64,000 bases of DNA, taken from positions 27,097,608-27,161,607 of the forward strand of contig OY743174.1 of the NCBI GenBank assembly GCA_963555705.1. Reading direction: 5' to 3'. Below the pieces are notes generated by a model, which did no database searches, had not been told where the DNA came from, and saw only the letters and a list, made by a program, of their open reading frames with translations. Origin of the DNA: Ligustrum vulgare. Lineage: Eukaryota > Streptophyta > Magnoliopsida > Lamiales > Oleaceae. Below are positions 32,626 to 42,726 of this stretch, piece after piece (positions within the stretch are counted from its first letter, which is position 1; each line of letters begins with the position of its first letter). The position numbers and the translations under genes are program-made.

Positions 32626-34945
32626 TGTAGCGCCCCGAGTTCTAAATACCCGGTTCACCACGTCATTGTCTGATCTAACTTTAAAATTACATTTTAGCGG
32701 AAGAAAGATCTGAAATTCATTTTTGGCAACAATAAATAAACTTTAATGGTCGATAAAATTGAAAACATTTATGAAACCATTCGAAATAATAAGTCGAGCC
32801 ATTAATATTGTAAAGCAAATGACAATGTCATAATTTCTCAAATAACTGAAATTCTCAAAATTATCCAATGTTTGGAAATACGGAAATCATTAAAATAAGG
32901 TTTTCAGCCATTTAACGTCTATTGCCACAATCATCCATCACTTGCCACCCTCTCCGAAATTTGCAAATGTTGTTGAAAATAGACATGAGCATTTCATAGA
33001 AATACTCAGTAGACTCATCGCCAATTAGTTAATTTACAATATAATTGAACACATAAATGCAAGCTCTTTAGAAATCATAGGGTGTGGGTTGCTCTTCTCG
33101 TGCATTAAAACACATGGCTTCTTTTTGAAAATCATAGGGTGTGGGTTGCTCTTCTTGTGCATTAAAGCACGTGGCTTCTCTTTGAAAATCATAGGCTCTT
33201 TAAAATTATAGGGTGTGGGTTGCTCTTTCTTCTCGTGCACATAAGGCACATACGTTATGCATAACATCATCATTTATCTTGCAAGACATTCTCTTCTTTC
33301 TTTCTCATGCATAAAAGCACATAAGTTATGACAAGCATAACAACATAAATATTTCATAAGAAATATATATTCTCATCTCAACATAAATATTTCCGAAGAA
33401 ATACATTCTTTTCTCTTTTCATAAAAATGACTTTCACATAAGTCACATAACATACACATTCACATGCAATCATAATTTAAATCAATTAATAGGGGCGAGT
33501 CTACCTTAAACTTGACGAGTGCAAAGTTGAGCAGGAAACGACTTCAATTCTTAAATTCTCCGTACGCTTCGTCTAGCCAATTAGAAGATTAAGTCGAATT
33601 AGTCTTTTGAAATTTATAGTTAAAATGATAAATTACAATTTAGGGACTAAAATCGCTGATTTTGAAAGTTGGAGGACTAAAATGAATATTTTGAAAGTTG
33701 AGGGACTAAAATGAATAATTTGAAAGTTGAGGGATTAAAATGAACACTTTTCAAACTTGAGGGACTAAAATGTAAATTTTCAAAAGTTGGGTCGAAGCTC
33801 AAAATGAATATTAAATTGTAGGGCTTGAAATAAGTGATTTTAAAAAATTAAGGGCTTATTAAAATCATTTGGAACTTAAGGGGCTGAAATTATAGGTTTT
33901 AAAACAGTAGGGGCTGATTTAAATCATTTTGCAAAATTGGGGACCAAAGTGTAAATTTCTGCAAATAATCAAAATAATAAAATCAATTTATTTCTCTCCC
34001 TTTACCCATTGTGTTCAGAACGTTAGAGAGAGAGAGAACGAGGGCAGAGACGGGCGAGAGAGGAGACGAAGGCGACGGCGGTTCGAGACTTGCGAATCCA
34101 TCCTTCGACGGCGATTTCGCCGGCGCAACACCGGCGCTGGGTGCGGCGACTGGTGTCGGTCAGAGTATGGTGCGAGTGTGAGGAAAATAGCAATGTTTTG
34201 GGTACTTTGATGTGCGAAACCGAGGCTTGAATCATGATTTTCCGGCGAGCTTATCGGCGGTCGAGGTCGGTAAGTATCTGGGTTATGTCCTATTCGTGGT
34301 TTTGGTTTGATTTTGGGTTTTGATTTGGGTTGGGGTTGGCCGCGATTTGTTGCTGTGCGGACTTAGAGCTGAGATGTGGTGGTGGTGGTGATAATTTGGG
34401 GTCTTGGCAGTGGGTGGTTTCGGTAGTGATGATAATGGTGGTGCAGTGACTGTGTGAATTGGCCGCTGCATTTGGAGGTGGTTTGGATTGTGTTGAGAGG
34501 AGAGGAGAGGAGAAGCTAGGAAGATTGGGTGGTGAGCTGATGATGAGAGTTGAGTTTTGAGGGGTAGGTGATATAGAGCTAGGGTATGGGTTTGATGTAG
34601 TTGGTGGAAGGATGAGTTGATGGGACATGATGGAAATCTTGACAAGAAAGACACGGAATTTCGAGAAAATAATACGCGTGCATCAACTGCGCAGGAAAAA
34701 TGGATCTGATAAAATGAGTCTGACACAATGAAATTTTAAAACGATTTTGAAAAGAATAACTTAAATAAATAATAAAATTTTTGGAAATTCGGAATTTAAT
34801 TTAAAAATGAATTAACTCGATATTTCTCGACTTGGTTAGACGAATGCGTCGCGACATTAACTTAAAAATGGGTGAGATTGCAACGGCACGAATTTCGAAA
34901 CTTTGAAATAATTATTAAATCGCGTGAAAATTCTCGGTCGCTACA
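32626..34945 (-). mobile_element. Element E1: 3' LTR of a Tekay/Del-like chromovirus (2320 bp)
   Basis: Ends TGTAGCGCC and GTCGCTACA. Beginning and end match the E2 LTRs; the middle is different in length. It holds three ~66-bp units with CATAGGGTGTGGGTTGCTCTT (33070-33245) and about five units of GAGGGACTAAAATGAATATTT (33640-33800). The TC/GA-rich part at 34020-34620 has long frames on both strands, which are low-complexity. Left flank CTCCT (32621-32625) is one expected target copy; the other is not in the window. Confidence 0.85.
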
Positions 34946-35558
34946 ACCTTACCCCCTAAAAATAATTTCGTCCTCGAAATTAAACTTACTTGATCTATTC
35001 TTCTGGATACTTGGCTAGAATTTTATCTTCCTTTCCTCAAGTAGCCTCATCATTATTGTGTCTACCCCACTGGACTTTGTCTAAAGGGATCTCTTTGTTT
35101 CTTAAGACATAGACTTTTCTCTCTACTATGCACATAGGTGCCTCTTCATAAGTCAAATCTTTCTAAACTGAAATAGACTGATAATTCACCACATGATTAA
35201 AATCATGAACATACTTTCTCAATAAGGAAACATGAAAGACATTGTGAACAGCTGCAAGCTCTGGTGGCAAAGCCGACAATAAGCCACATTATCCATTTCT
35301 CTAGTATTTCAAATGGTCCGATGAAACGAGGCCTTAATTTCTTTTTCTTGTCGAAACAAAAAGTACCCTTCATAGGAGCTACTTTCAAGAACATTTTCTC
35401 TTTAATCTCAAACATTAAGTCTCTTCTTTGATCGGCATAACTTTAATCCATAATCTGAATCTTCTCGATAGCCTGTACTATTTTCTCAATTAATTCTGGA
35501 CCCAAAATTTCTTCTCGCCAACTTCATCCCAAAAGATTGGTGACCGACATCTTCATCC
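34946..35558 (-). pseudogene. Element E1: integrase end and chromodomain
   Basis: Reading leftwards from 35558: RCRSPIFWDEVGEKK, VFLKVAPMKGTFCF, LRPRFIGPFEIL and YVHDFNHVVNYQSISV, then a chromodomain with EEAPMCIVERKVYVLRNKEI and KVQWGRHNNDEAT. These are hallmarks of Tekay/Del chromoviruses. Stops: TGA in the G-x-R-C-R-S-P block, one after SISV and one replacing the last chromodomain Trp; there are also frameshifts. A purine-rich tract (minus strand TTTTTAGGGGGTAAGGT) abuts the LTR. The 5' part is cut by F at 35559. Confidence 0.88.
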
Positions 35559-36423
35559 TGATGAGGACCAGAGTGGCACAAGTGGCACAACGAGTAAGGA
35601 TCCGTTGCATGTACCAGTGGGACCAATAACGAGGTTGAGGGCTAAAAAGATCAAGCAAGCAATGCAGGGGTTTATGCAAGCTTGGGTGGATAAATATTCA
35701 AGTGCATGGTTGAAGACTCCATTTTCAATGCATGACAAGATGGAAGATGAGCCAAAAGCATTACAATGCATCTGGGTCAAAGAACAAGGAGAAAAGAATG
35801 CAGAAGGCCACTTACGGCCGTAAAATTGATATCGCACAATTGGGGCAGAAAGTGACTTACGGCCGTAACTATCATTTTCACGGCCGTAACTATCATTTTC
35901 ACGGCCGTAACTGAGTTAGGGAATTTTATTCAGTATGTTACTTACGGCCGTAGGAACACATGTCACGACCGTAAGAGGTGAATCAGTTTTTTGGACCCGA
36001 GGGTCAATTACGGCCATAAGCCCATATGTTACGGCCGTAAATTCCGCCGCATTTTAATTTGTGTTTTGCGGCTAGGGTTAATTTTGGACGCGTTTTTAGG
36101 TTATATTATGTTTCTTTGTCATTGTAAAGAGACAACTTTGATGATTAATGAGATTGATTGAATTAGGTGAGTTTATCCCTATTCTTCTTCGTTCTTGATT
36201 GAACCCCTTGAACTTATCAAAGGATTTGACAACCTTTGTGGCGTTCACCCCTTTATGGTTCTTCATTCCGCATCTTAACGGGTCTTGGATTTGATACATC
36301 CTTGGTTCTTGAGTCGTGAGTGTCGGGTCATATTGTTATCGTCAATTAATCTGGATTTGGAACTTTCCAAGTGTTTATACAATTTCAGCGAGATCCCGTG
36401 ATTCCCCAACAAGAATCACATCA
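35559..36423 (+). mobile_element. Element F: 5' LTR of a CRM-like chromovirus (865 bp)
   Basis: Starts TGATGAGGACCAGAGTGG and ends CAAGAATCACATCA. As in A and C it carries the pol tail (DPLHVPVGPITRLRAKKIKQ, continuing to 35823) and then TTACGGCCGTAA palindromes (35813-36050). The sequence otherwise differs from A/C, so F is a separate subfamily. Left flank CATCC (35554-35558) lies in the integrase gene of E1. Confidence 0.88.
35813..36050 (+). repeat. Cluster of TTACGGCCGTAA-type palindromes (F)
   Basis: Eight or so copies or variants, starting CTTACGGCCGTAAA at 35813 and including three close-set copies at 35855-35920. The cluster is in the same LTR position as in A and C although surrounding sequence is not alike. 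Confidence 0.9.
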
Positions 36424-36425
36424 TT

Positions 36426-36436
36426 TGGTATCAGAG
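36426..36436 (+). other. Element F primer-binding site, split by E2
   Basis: TGGTATCAGAG is interrupted at 36437 by E2; after E2 the target copy CAGAG and then CTTGG follow at 45708. The uninterrupted site would be the Met-type PBS seen in A. Confidence 0.92.
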
Positions 36437-39366
36437 TGTAGCGCCCCGAGTTCCGTATACCCGATTCACTACGTCATTTTCTGTCTAAATTTTTCGAATA
36501 ATATTTTTGCGGAAGAAATAATTGAAATTCATTTTTGGCAACATTAAATAAACTGTAATGGCCGCTAAAATTGAAAACATTTATGAAACCATTTGAAATA
36601 GTAAATCGAACCATTAATATTGTAAAGAAATTGCCAATATCATAATTTCTCAAATAAATGAACTTCTCTAAATTATTCGATTGTTTGGAAAATACGGAAA
36701 TCATTAACGTCAAACTTTCAACCGTTCAACGATTATTGCCACCATCATTCATCGCTCGCCACCGTCTCCGAAATCTGCAAAACTGTTAAAAAGTAGGGTG
36801 AGTATTTCATGGGGGAAATACTCAGTAGACTCATCGCAAATTAATTTAATTTATAAGATGATTAAACACATAAATCCCGGCTCTTTATAAAACGGGCATT
36901 GATAGAGCTTCTTTATAAAACTGCTCTTGATAAAACTCATATTGTGCATTACAGCACGGGACATATTTTGCAAATCATAGGCTCTTTGAAAACAGCTCTT
37001 TGAAAACCATATACTTATAAAAACATTTTAATTATGCCAAGCATAATTTCTTTTGAAAGCATAACATAAGATAGGATTGAAATCCTCATAAACATAAATA
37101 GACACAAGAACTTTACCGAACTTAGGTGGCAAGAATTCTTATGCAGTAAAATCATAATAACAGTAAGTTTTCATCATAACATAGGATAATATCGAAATCC
37201 TCATAAACATAAGAATTTTACCGAACTTAGGTGGCAAGAATTCTTATGTAGTAAGATCATAATAACAGTAAGATCATAATAACAGTAAGTATACCAAAAC
37301 ATAATTCATGAAATTCATAGGGATCATTTCCATCATAACATAAGATAGGATCGAAATCCTCATAAACATACGCGACAGGAATTTTACCGAACTTAGGTGG
37401 TAAATCCTCATAAACTTATGGAGACACAGAATTCTACCGAACTTAGGTGGTAAGAATTCTTATGTGCATAGCAATGATCCAAAACATATAAAACATTATC
37501 GTAAAAACATAGGGTATACTTACTTTTCATAAAAACATAAGGTATATTTACCTTTCATAAAAACATACTTGTTTTTCTTAAAAATTGACTTTCACAAGTC
37601 ACATGACATTTATATGAAATCATAATTTAAATCAATTAATAAGTGCGAGTCTACCTCAAATCCGACGAGTGCAAAGTTGAGCGGGAATGACTTCAATTTC
37701 TTTAAATTCTCCGTACGCTTCGTCTTAGCCAATAAGTCACTTTAGTTTATCGAATATATAGTTGAAAATGATAAATTATAATTTGAGGACTAAAATTGAT
37801 GTTTTTGAAAGTTTAGGGACTAAAATGAATATTTTGAAAGTTGAAGGACTAAAGTGAATATCTTTGAAACTTGGGCTTTAAATCAAATTAATAAAATCAG
37901 CAGGGACTGAAATAATAGATTTTAAAAATGAAGGACTGATTGGGCTGAATTGATCATTTTAAAACTTGGGGACTGATTTGAAAGACTTTTAAAAATTTAG
38001 GGACCAAAGTGAAATTTTTGGAAATTAAAATAATGTATCCTCAGATTTACTCTCTCTCTCTCTCTCTCTCATGTTTCTCTCGCTCGATTCACTCTCTCTC
38101 TCAACCTCTCTTCTCATCCGATCCGACTGGAGAAGGGCTCTTCCAGCCGGCGATATGATCGGCGAAACGCCGGCGCAAGGTAGAGGCGTGCAGCGGACAG
38201 GTATTGGTTCAGATTTTTTTTTGAGGGATTTGTTGCGATTTTTGAGTGCGAGACCGAGGCTAAAACAGTGGCTAAAATCACGATTTCCGGTGGTAGAAAA
38301 TCGGTCAGCGCAGTCGGGATTGAGGTAAGTAACTGGGTAATTGGTTTGGGTTTGATTTTGGGTTTGGGTGAAGATTTATTGATGGTGAATTGGAGATTGG
38401 CAGTGGATGGTGTTGTGGTGCAGCTGGGTGGTTTCGAAATGGTGATGATGGTGATGATAATGTACTTGGTAAATTGAAGGTCGTAGGTGGTGTTCGGTGG
38501 TGGATGCAGCAGTTGGAAAGGGCAGGGGTTGCTATGGGCAGGGTGATGTGCAGAGAAATTCAGCTTGGCAGTGATGGAGCTGACCGGTGGTGACTGGATT
38601 GAGGAATTGCAGGTGATAACATTTTGGTAGTAATTGTGGTTGATCAGTGGTGATTGTTGGCATTGATTGTAGTCTGCAGGTGGTTTGATCTTGAAATGGA
38701 TGGTATAGACTGTGGAGTGGTGATACTGCAGATTCTGGGAATGGAGGTGGATTGGCTGTTGCGGTGATTGGGAAACTAGTTGCAGAGAATTTGGGTGGTA
38801 GGTATATTTGATGATAATCCTGGTGTTTAGCTTTGTTGGTATTGCAGTGATTGTGGTGTTTAACACAGTGATGGTGATGATGAATGAAGCAGCTCGGCTA
38901 TAAAGAAGAGTGTTTGAGGGTAAAGGAAAATGCACATGGGGAGGGAATATGATGATGGTGGGGAATATCATAATTGAAAGGGAATAATTGAGTGAATATT
39001 ATCATAATCATGATGATGGAGGAGGAGCAAAACTTGTAGAATAAATTTTGATTATGATAAGAATTGGACTAACTTTGATCAAGAAGCGTATTTAAAACAG
39101 ACATATTTTGGATTGAAAATAAATTTGAGAATAAATAAATTTGGAATTTAAAATGATTTTGAAAATAATACTTTAAATAAATAATTAAATAACATAATTT
39201 TAGAAATTCGGATTTTAATTTAAAATCGAACAAATTCGATATTTCTTGACTTGGCTAGACGAATCCGTCGCGGCATTAATTTCAAAATAATAAATGAAAT
39301 AGTAGCGACACAATTTTCTAAATATTAAAATAATTATTTATTGCATAAAAATTCTGGATCGCTATA
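36437..39366 (-). mobile_element. E2 3' LTR (2930 bp)
   Basis: Nearly identical to 42727-45707: I count three base differences (near 36800, 39090 and 39267) and one missing 51-bp repeat unit. It contains tandem units with TTTTACCGAACTTAGGTGG (37100-37460), GGGACTAAAATGAATATTTTG repeats (37780-37870), a (TC)10 run near 38051-38070 and a GGTGGTG-rich region with spurious ORFs on both strands. Confidence 0.95.
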
Positions 39367-39380
39367 ATCTTACCTCCTTA
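39367..39380 (-). other. E2 polypurine tract
   Basis: Minus strand TAAGGAGGTAAGAT directly adjoins the 3' LTR; the matching tract in E1 reads AGGGGGTAAGGT. Confidence 0.7.
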
Positions 39381-39988
39381 AAATAATTTCGTCCTCGAAA
39401 TTAAACTTACTTAATCTTATAATTTCTGAATACTAAATCAGAATCTCTTCTTCTTATCATCGAATATTCTCAAAATAATCAAAACAATTCCCAATCGTAT
39501 GTAAAAATTTCATCATATCTTGTAGTATTCATGTAACTTGTCACTTATCATCGAAAATTCCAAAAATAATCAAAGAATTACCTGAAAATCTTCTCTACGT
39601 AATATACCCAAACATATCAACATAATATCATCAACTTATCTTTCCAATATTTGTAACCCAAAATTCAGTAAACAAATATCTCCCAAAACTAAGATTCTAT
39701 ACTTAAATGTCACCATATTTCCTGCAAAGTATTTCTTTCACTTGTATATACGTATGAATTCTGATTCAATAAGGTACTCATTTTACTTTCCACGTATCAT
39801 CACATTATACCAAGATTATCATTATTAAAACAAAATATCAGTACCCATAATCCAAGAAAATATTCCAAATCTCCAATCAAATCTCCTTTATCGATAAAAT
39901 TTAACAGCGCATTACTTCTTGTCTCCTCTTTTCATTAAAATAATCCTGCGCTTTCTTGCTGGTCACAACATCACGCGGATTCACTCAT

Positions 39989-39998
39989 ATCCTTTGCG
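39989..39998 (+). promoter_or_regulatory. Possible TATA box upstream of the E2 Cys-rich ORF
   Basis: TTTTAAATAG lies about 45-50 bp before the ATG at 40042. A matching TTTAAATAG box lies upstream of the LOG ORF, which is why I note it. Confidence 0.4.
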
Positions 39999-40041
39999 CT
40001 TTTAAATAGTTCATGCTGAGAAGAGGTTGAATCATCAAACA

Positions 40042-40593
40042 ATGGATATCATTCTTTCTAACATTCGCAAGTATTATTCCAGTCTTCCTATGAATGATCT
40101 GAGAAAGATCTATAAAATAAGGCTCGAAAGATTGAGGTTGCTAATGGCTCATGATATTCCAGAAGATGTTCGCTGGTTGATAGAAGCAAAGGTTCGACTA
40201 TCTGGTGAACTACCATCAACATTTCCAAAGCACATGCCTGGTTTAGGCAAAAGCACGTTTGCAAAGAAACGAAGAGCAAAAAGACTGGGTGGTTGCTACA
40301 AATGTGCTCGTTGGAATTGTGATACTCGTTGCAAATCAGTAGGATATTCTTCTACTAATCGGGATGATAAAATCGAATTCATAAAGGGTGGACTGAGTAA
40401 GGAGTCTTTGGATGATATTCGACTGACTCTTGAGACGCACCCAAGTGGTTATGTACAACGTGAACTTCTCTCCTTATACGCTCAGTTTAACGAGGACAAA
40501 AATCGTTATAGTCTCCAAAATATAATATCGAAAGATCCTGTTTGCCAGTCTGTTTTACAAAATGAGGCTTCTGGCAGTTCAGCAATGATATAA
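40042..40593 (+). CDS. Unrecognised Cys-rich ORF in E2 (183 aa)
   Basis: I do not recognise this protein. The first ATG is at 40042; the frame is open five codons further upstream but begins there with TTG. It is basic and helical at the start (SNIRKYYSSLPMNDLRKIYK), then has a basic patch (FAKKRRAKRLGG) that runs into a Cys cluster C85-x2-C88-x4-C93-x3-C97, which could bind a metal ion. The C-terminal third is polar (ETHPSGYVQRELLSLYAQF). No stop or frameshift interrupts 183 codons and base use is like that of the LOG ORF 287 bp downstream on the same strand. Both are antisense to the retroelement. It could be a captured host exon set, an antisense ORF of the element family, or a nucleic-acid-binding helper. 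A homologue search would decide. Confidence 0.6.
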   Translation: MDIILSNIRKYYSSLPMNDLRKIYKIRLERLRLLMAHDIPEDVRWLIEAKVRLSGELPSTFPKHMPGLGKSTFAKKRRAKRLGGCYKCARWNCDTRCKSVGYSSTNRDDKIEFIKGGLSKESLDDIRLTLETHPSGYVQRELLSLYAQFNEDKNRYSLQNIISKDPVCQSVLQNEASGSSAMI

Positions 40594-40797
40594 GGTAAAT
40601 CTTTTTAAAATATTTTGCTGCTTTCTTTCACGCGTTTTGGAAATAAAATATATTTTCCTTTCTCGAGGTTTGATAAAGCTGGAAATAAATCACCGAAAGG
40701 TGATATCTTTGATAAAATAGTCAAAAGTTGGCCGATTTTGTCAAAAAGTGAATCTTTACTTTTTCAGAATCAATCAAAAACAGTAAATTTTTCCGGC

Positions 40798-40806
40798 TTT
40801 AAATAG
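40798..40806 (+). promoter_or_regulatory. Possible TATA box upstream of the LOG ORF
   Basis: TTTAAATAG in GGCTTTAAATAGCC lies about 75 bp upstream of the LOG ATG. Distance and sequence resemble those upstream of the first ORF. Confidence 0.45.
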
Positions 40807-40880
40807 CCAAACATATTTCATAGTTCAGGCATCCCAAAATCACATCTTCTTCGTAAGTTTTCCCTTCTTTACTATCAAAG

Positions 40881-41534
40881 ATGGAAGCACCAAAACTTCG
40901 ACAGATCAAAACTATTTGTGTATTTTGTGGATCAAAAGTAGGGAAAGGCTTCGGTTATCTAGAAGCGGCTGTAGATCTTGGAAAGAAACTGGGGGAAAAA
41001 GGTATCACTCTTGTGTATGGGGGTGGTAGCAGTGGTCTAATGGGTTGTGTTTCCCAATCTGCTCTTGCAGAGAAATCAAAAGTAATCGGTGTCATACCTG
41101 TCCCTTTGGTAGATGTTGCAGGCAAAACACGAGGGCATGAAGTTCAAACCTTATCCATCCATGAACGCATAACTTGTATGCTATATGGTTCTGATGCCTT
41201 TATAGCCCTGCCCGGAGGTTTTGGTACCTTAGAAGAAATCTTTAACATTACCTCGTGGGCTCAACTAGATCTCCATACTAAGCCTATTGGGCTTCTGAAT
41301 GTTAACAATTTCTTTGATGGTTTGTTAACCTTTCTTGATTATGCTGTGGAACAGGGATTCATCTCTCCATTTTCCAGAAGGCTTCTTATTTCTGCTCCTA
41401 CTATTGATGAACTACTGGATAAGCTGCAGTCATATATCTCAATACAAGATCCAGCAGGAGTTAAGATAGATTGGTTGCAAGGAAGGGGAATCAAGCGAAA
41501 ATGGAGTCCGGTTAATGTAAACTTAACTCTTTGA
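40881..41534 (+). CDS. LOG-like: LOG-like cytokinin riboside 5'-monophosphate phosphoribohydrolase
   Basis: LONELY GUY enzymes release active cytokinin bases from riboside monophosphates in the cytosol. This intact 217-aa frame has the family layout and usual length: ICVFCGS (12-18), the nucleotide-binding GGGSSGLMG (47-55), the signature PGGFGTLEE (111-119) and WAQL with KPIGLLNV and EQGFISP after it. The Arg of the usual H-x-RKAEM motif is present (R96), as is the signature Glu, but the motif reads H-E-R-I-T-C-M: Lys and Glu are replaced by Ile and Cys, and the following Arg is Tyr. Activity is therefore uncertain. Plant LOG genes normally have several introns; this copy has none, which points to capture from a spliced mRNA. 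It lies antisense inside E2. The ATG at 40881 begins the family's N-terminus directly. Confidence 0.9.
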   Translation: MEAPKLRQIKTICVFCGSKVGKGFGYLEAAVDLGKKLGEKGITLVYGGGSSGLMGCVSQSALAEKSKVIGVIPVPLVDVAGKTRGHEVQTLSIHERITCMLYGSDAFIALPGGFGTLEEIFNITSWAQLDLHTKPIGLLNVNNFFDGLLTFLDYAVEQGFISPFSRRLLISAPTIDELLDKLQSYISIQDPAGVKIDWLQGRGIKRKWSPVNVNLTL

Positions 41535-41543
41535 ATCTTAGAA

Positions 41544-41757
41544 TAGGTGGGGGTAGAGTACGGAGTATTCTCACTCTCGAGACACCCCTCCATTTACTAG
41601 GATTTCCTTAATGTTTAAATCTTGTGTGTACTTCAAAGATTCCAGGTGGTAGATTACGGAGTATTCTTACTCTCGAAACACACCTCTTTGAAGGTTTCTT
41701 TATTTCCTCAAAAGATCAGAGGTGGTAGGATACGGCTACTCCGGAAACACATCTCTC
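41544..41757. repeat. Three spaced repeats after the LOG ORF
   Basis: Units at 41545, 41644 and 41720 share AGGTGG(T)AG..TACGG.GTATTCT and GAAACAC.CCTC. Each is followed by about 50-60 bp of unrelated pyrimidine-rich sequence. They start 10 bp after the LOG stop and may form its 3' UTR. No poly(A) tract is visible. Confidence 0.7.
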
Positions 41758-42711
41758 ATTCTGAGGATCTTTCCATGTTTTTCTCTTATGCTTTCGTGTG
41801 TTTCATGTATTCCTTTCCAGTGTGACTCTTGTGTGTTCTCCTTATGAGAAAATAATAAAATCTCTGCTATCATCTACTAAATCTCGTTTGTGATGTAAAT
41901 GATCTTGCATGTCTAACCTTAATTCCTTTAGTGGATGCTTATCATATTATGCTCTTAATTCCAAATGATAAAATTCTGGATAGAGTCTCCCTTGTAATTT
42001 GGACTTATCCAAACCATAAGCATACTTCATAACTCACAATAATAAATAACTCCAATTTGATCACAACGATCTAAAAATATTGAAAACGATTCCAACACTT
42101 CAATATCATCAAAATATCCATAATTCAATTCATAATTCCTCAACATAGAAATTTCAAATCATATTTTTCAATATCACAATATTACTTCCTTCCATACCTT
42201 AATTGGCTCAAAAGTTACTCATACTTATAAATATATGCCATAAATCATATTCCCAAAATTTATTCACAAAGCCAAACTTCATAATAAATTTCTCTTCAAC
42301 ATAGAGGCATAATAAATTAACTCAACATAATATCCATTACTTAATTCTCAATAAAATCATATTATTCCCATTATGCTCAACACTCGTTTTCTTTTAAAAA
42401 ATTTCTCATAATCATACATTAAAGCATATAAGTTATGACAAAGCATAACAACATCATTATTTTCGAAGAAATACATTCTTATTTCTCATAAATCATAAGT
42501 ATCCGAAATACTCTTCATTCTTTCTCATAAATCAATAAAATGAGTATTCGAAATACTGAAATAACTTTAAACATCATAAACTTCTTTACCTCGGAGTTGG
42601 TGGAACGAATGATGGCAGTGGCAATCTTCATCAATAAAAATCTTATAATGGAAAATATTTCTTGAAAATTCTTTTTTTGAAAATTTTACCAGTCTACAGA
42701 AACGCAGACTA
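41758..42711. other. AT-rich non-coding part of E2 interior
   Basis: No ORF of note, many CATAA and AAATTC words, and no retroelement protein motif in any frame. It should contain the leader of the E2 RNA on the minus strand. Confidence 0.6.
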
Positions 42712-42723
42712 GCTCTGATACCA
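42712..42723 (-). other. E2 primer-binding site
   Basis: Minus strand TGGTATCAGAGC, initiator Met type, three bases from the LTR end. Confidence 0.88.
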
Positions 42724-42726
42724 ACT

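Noticed and set aside
34283..34726. 147- and 112-codon overlapping minus-strand frames in the E1 LTR
   Set aside because: Overlapping frames of simple His/Pro/Ser/Asn composition, typical of low-complexity DNA.
38114..38971. 285-codon minus-strand frame in the E2 LTR (identical copy at 44455-45312)
   Set aside because: It is conserved only because the two LTRs are near identical. It is a low-complexity Thr/Ile/Pro/His peptide from GGTGGTGAT-rich DNA with no domain; the E1 LTR does not keep it.
40027..40041. Upstream extension of the E2 Cys-rich ORF
   Set aside because: The longer frame begins with TTG, which plants rarely use as a start; the first ATG is at 40042.
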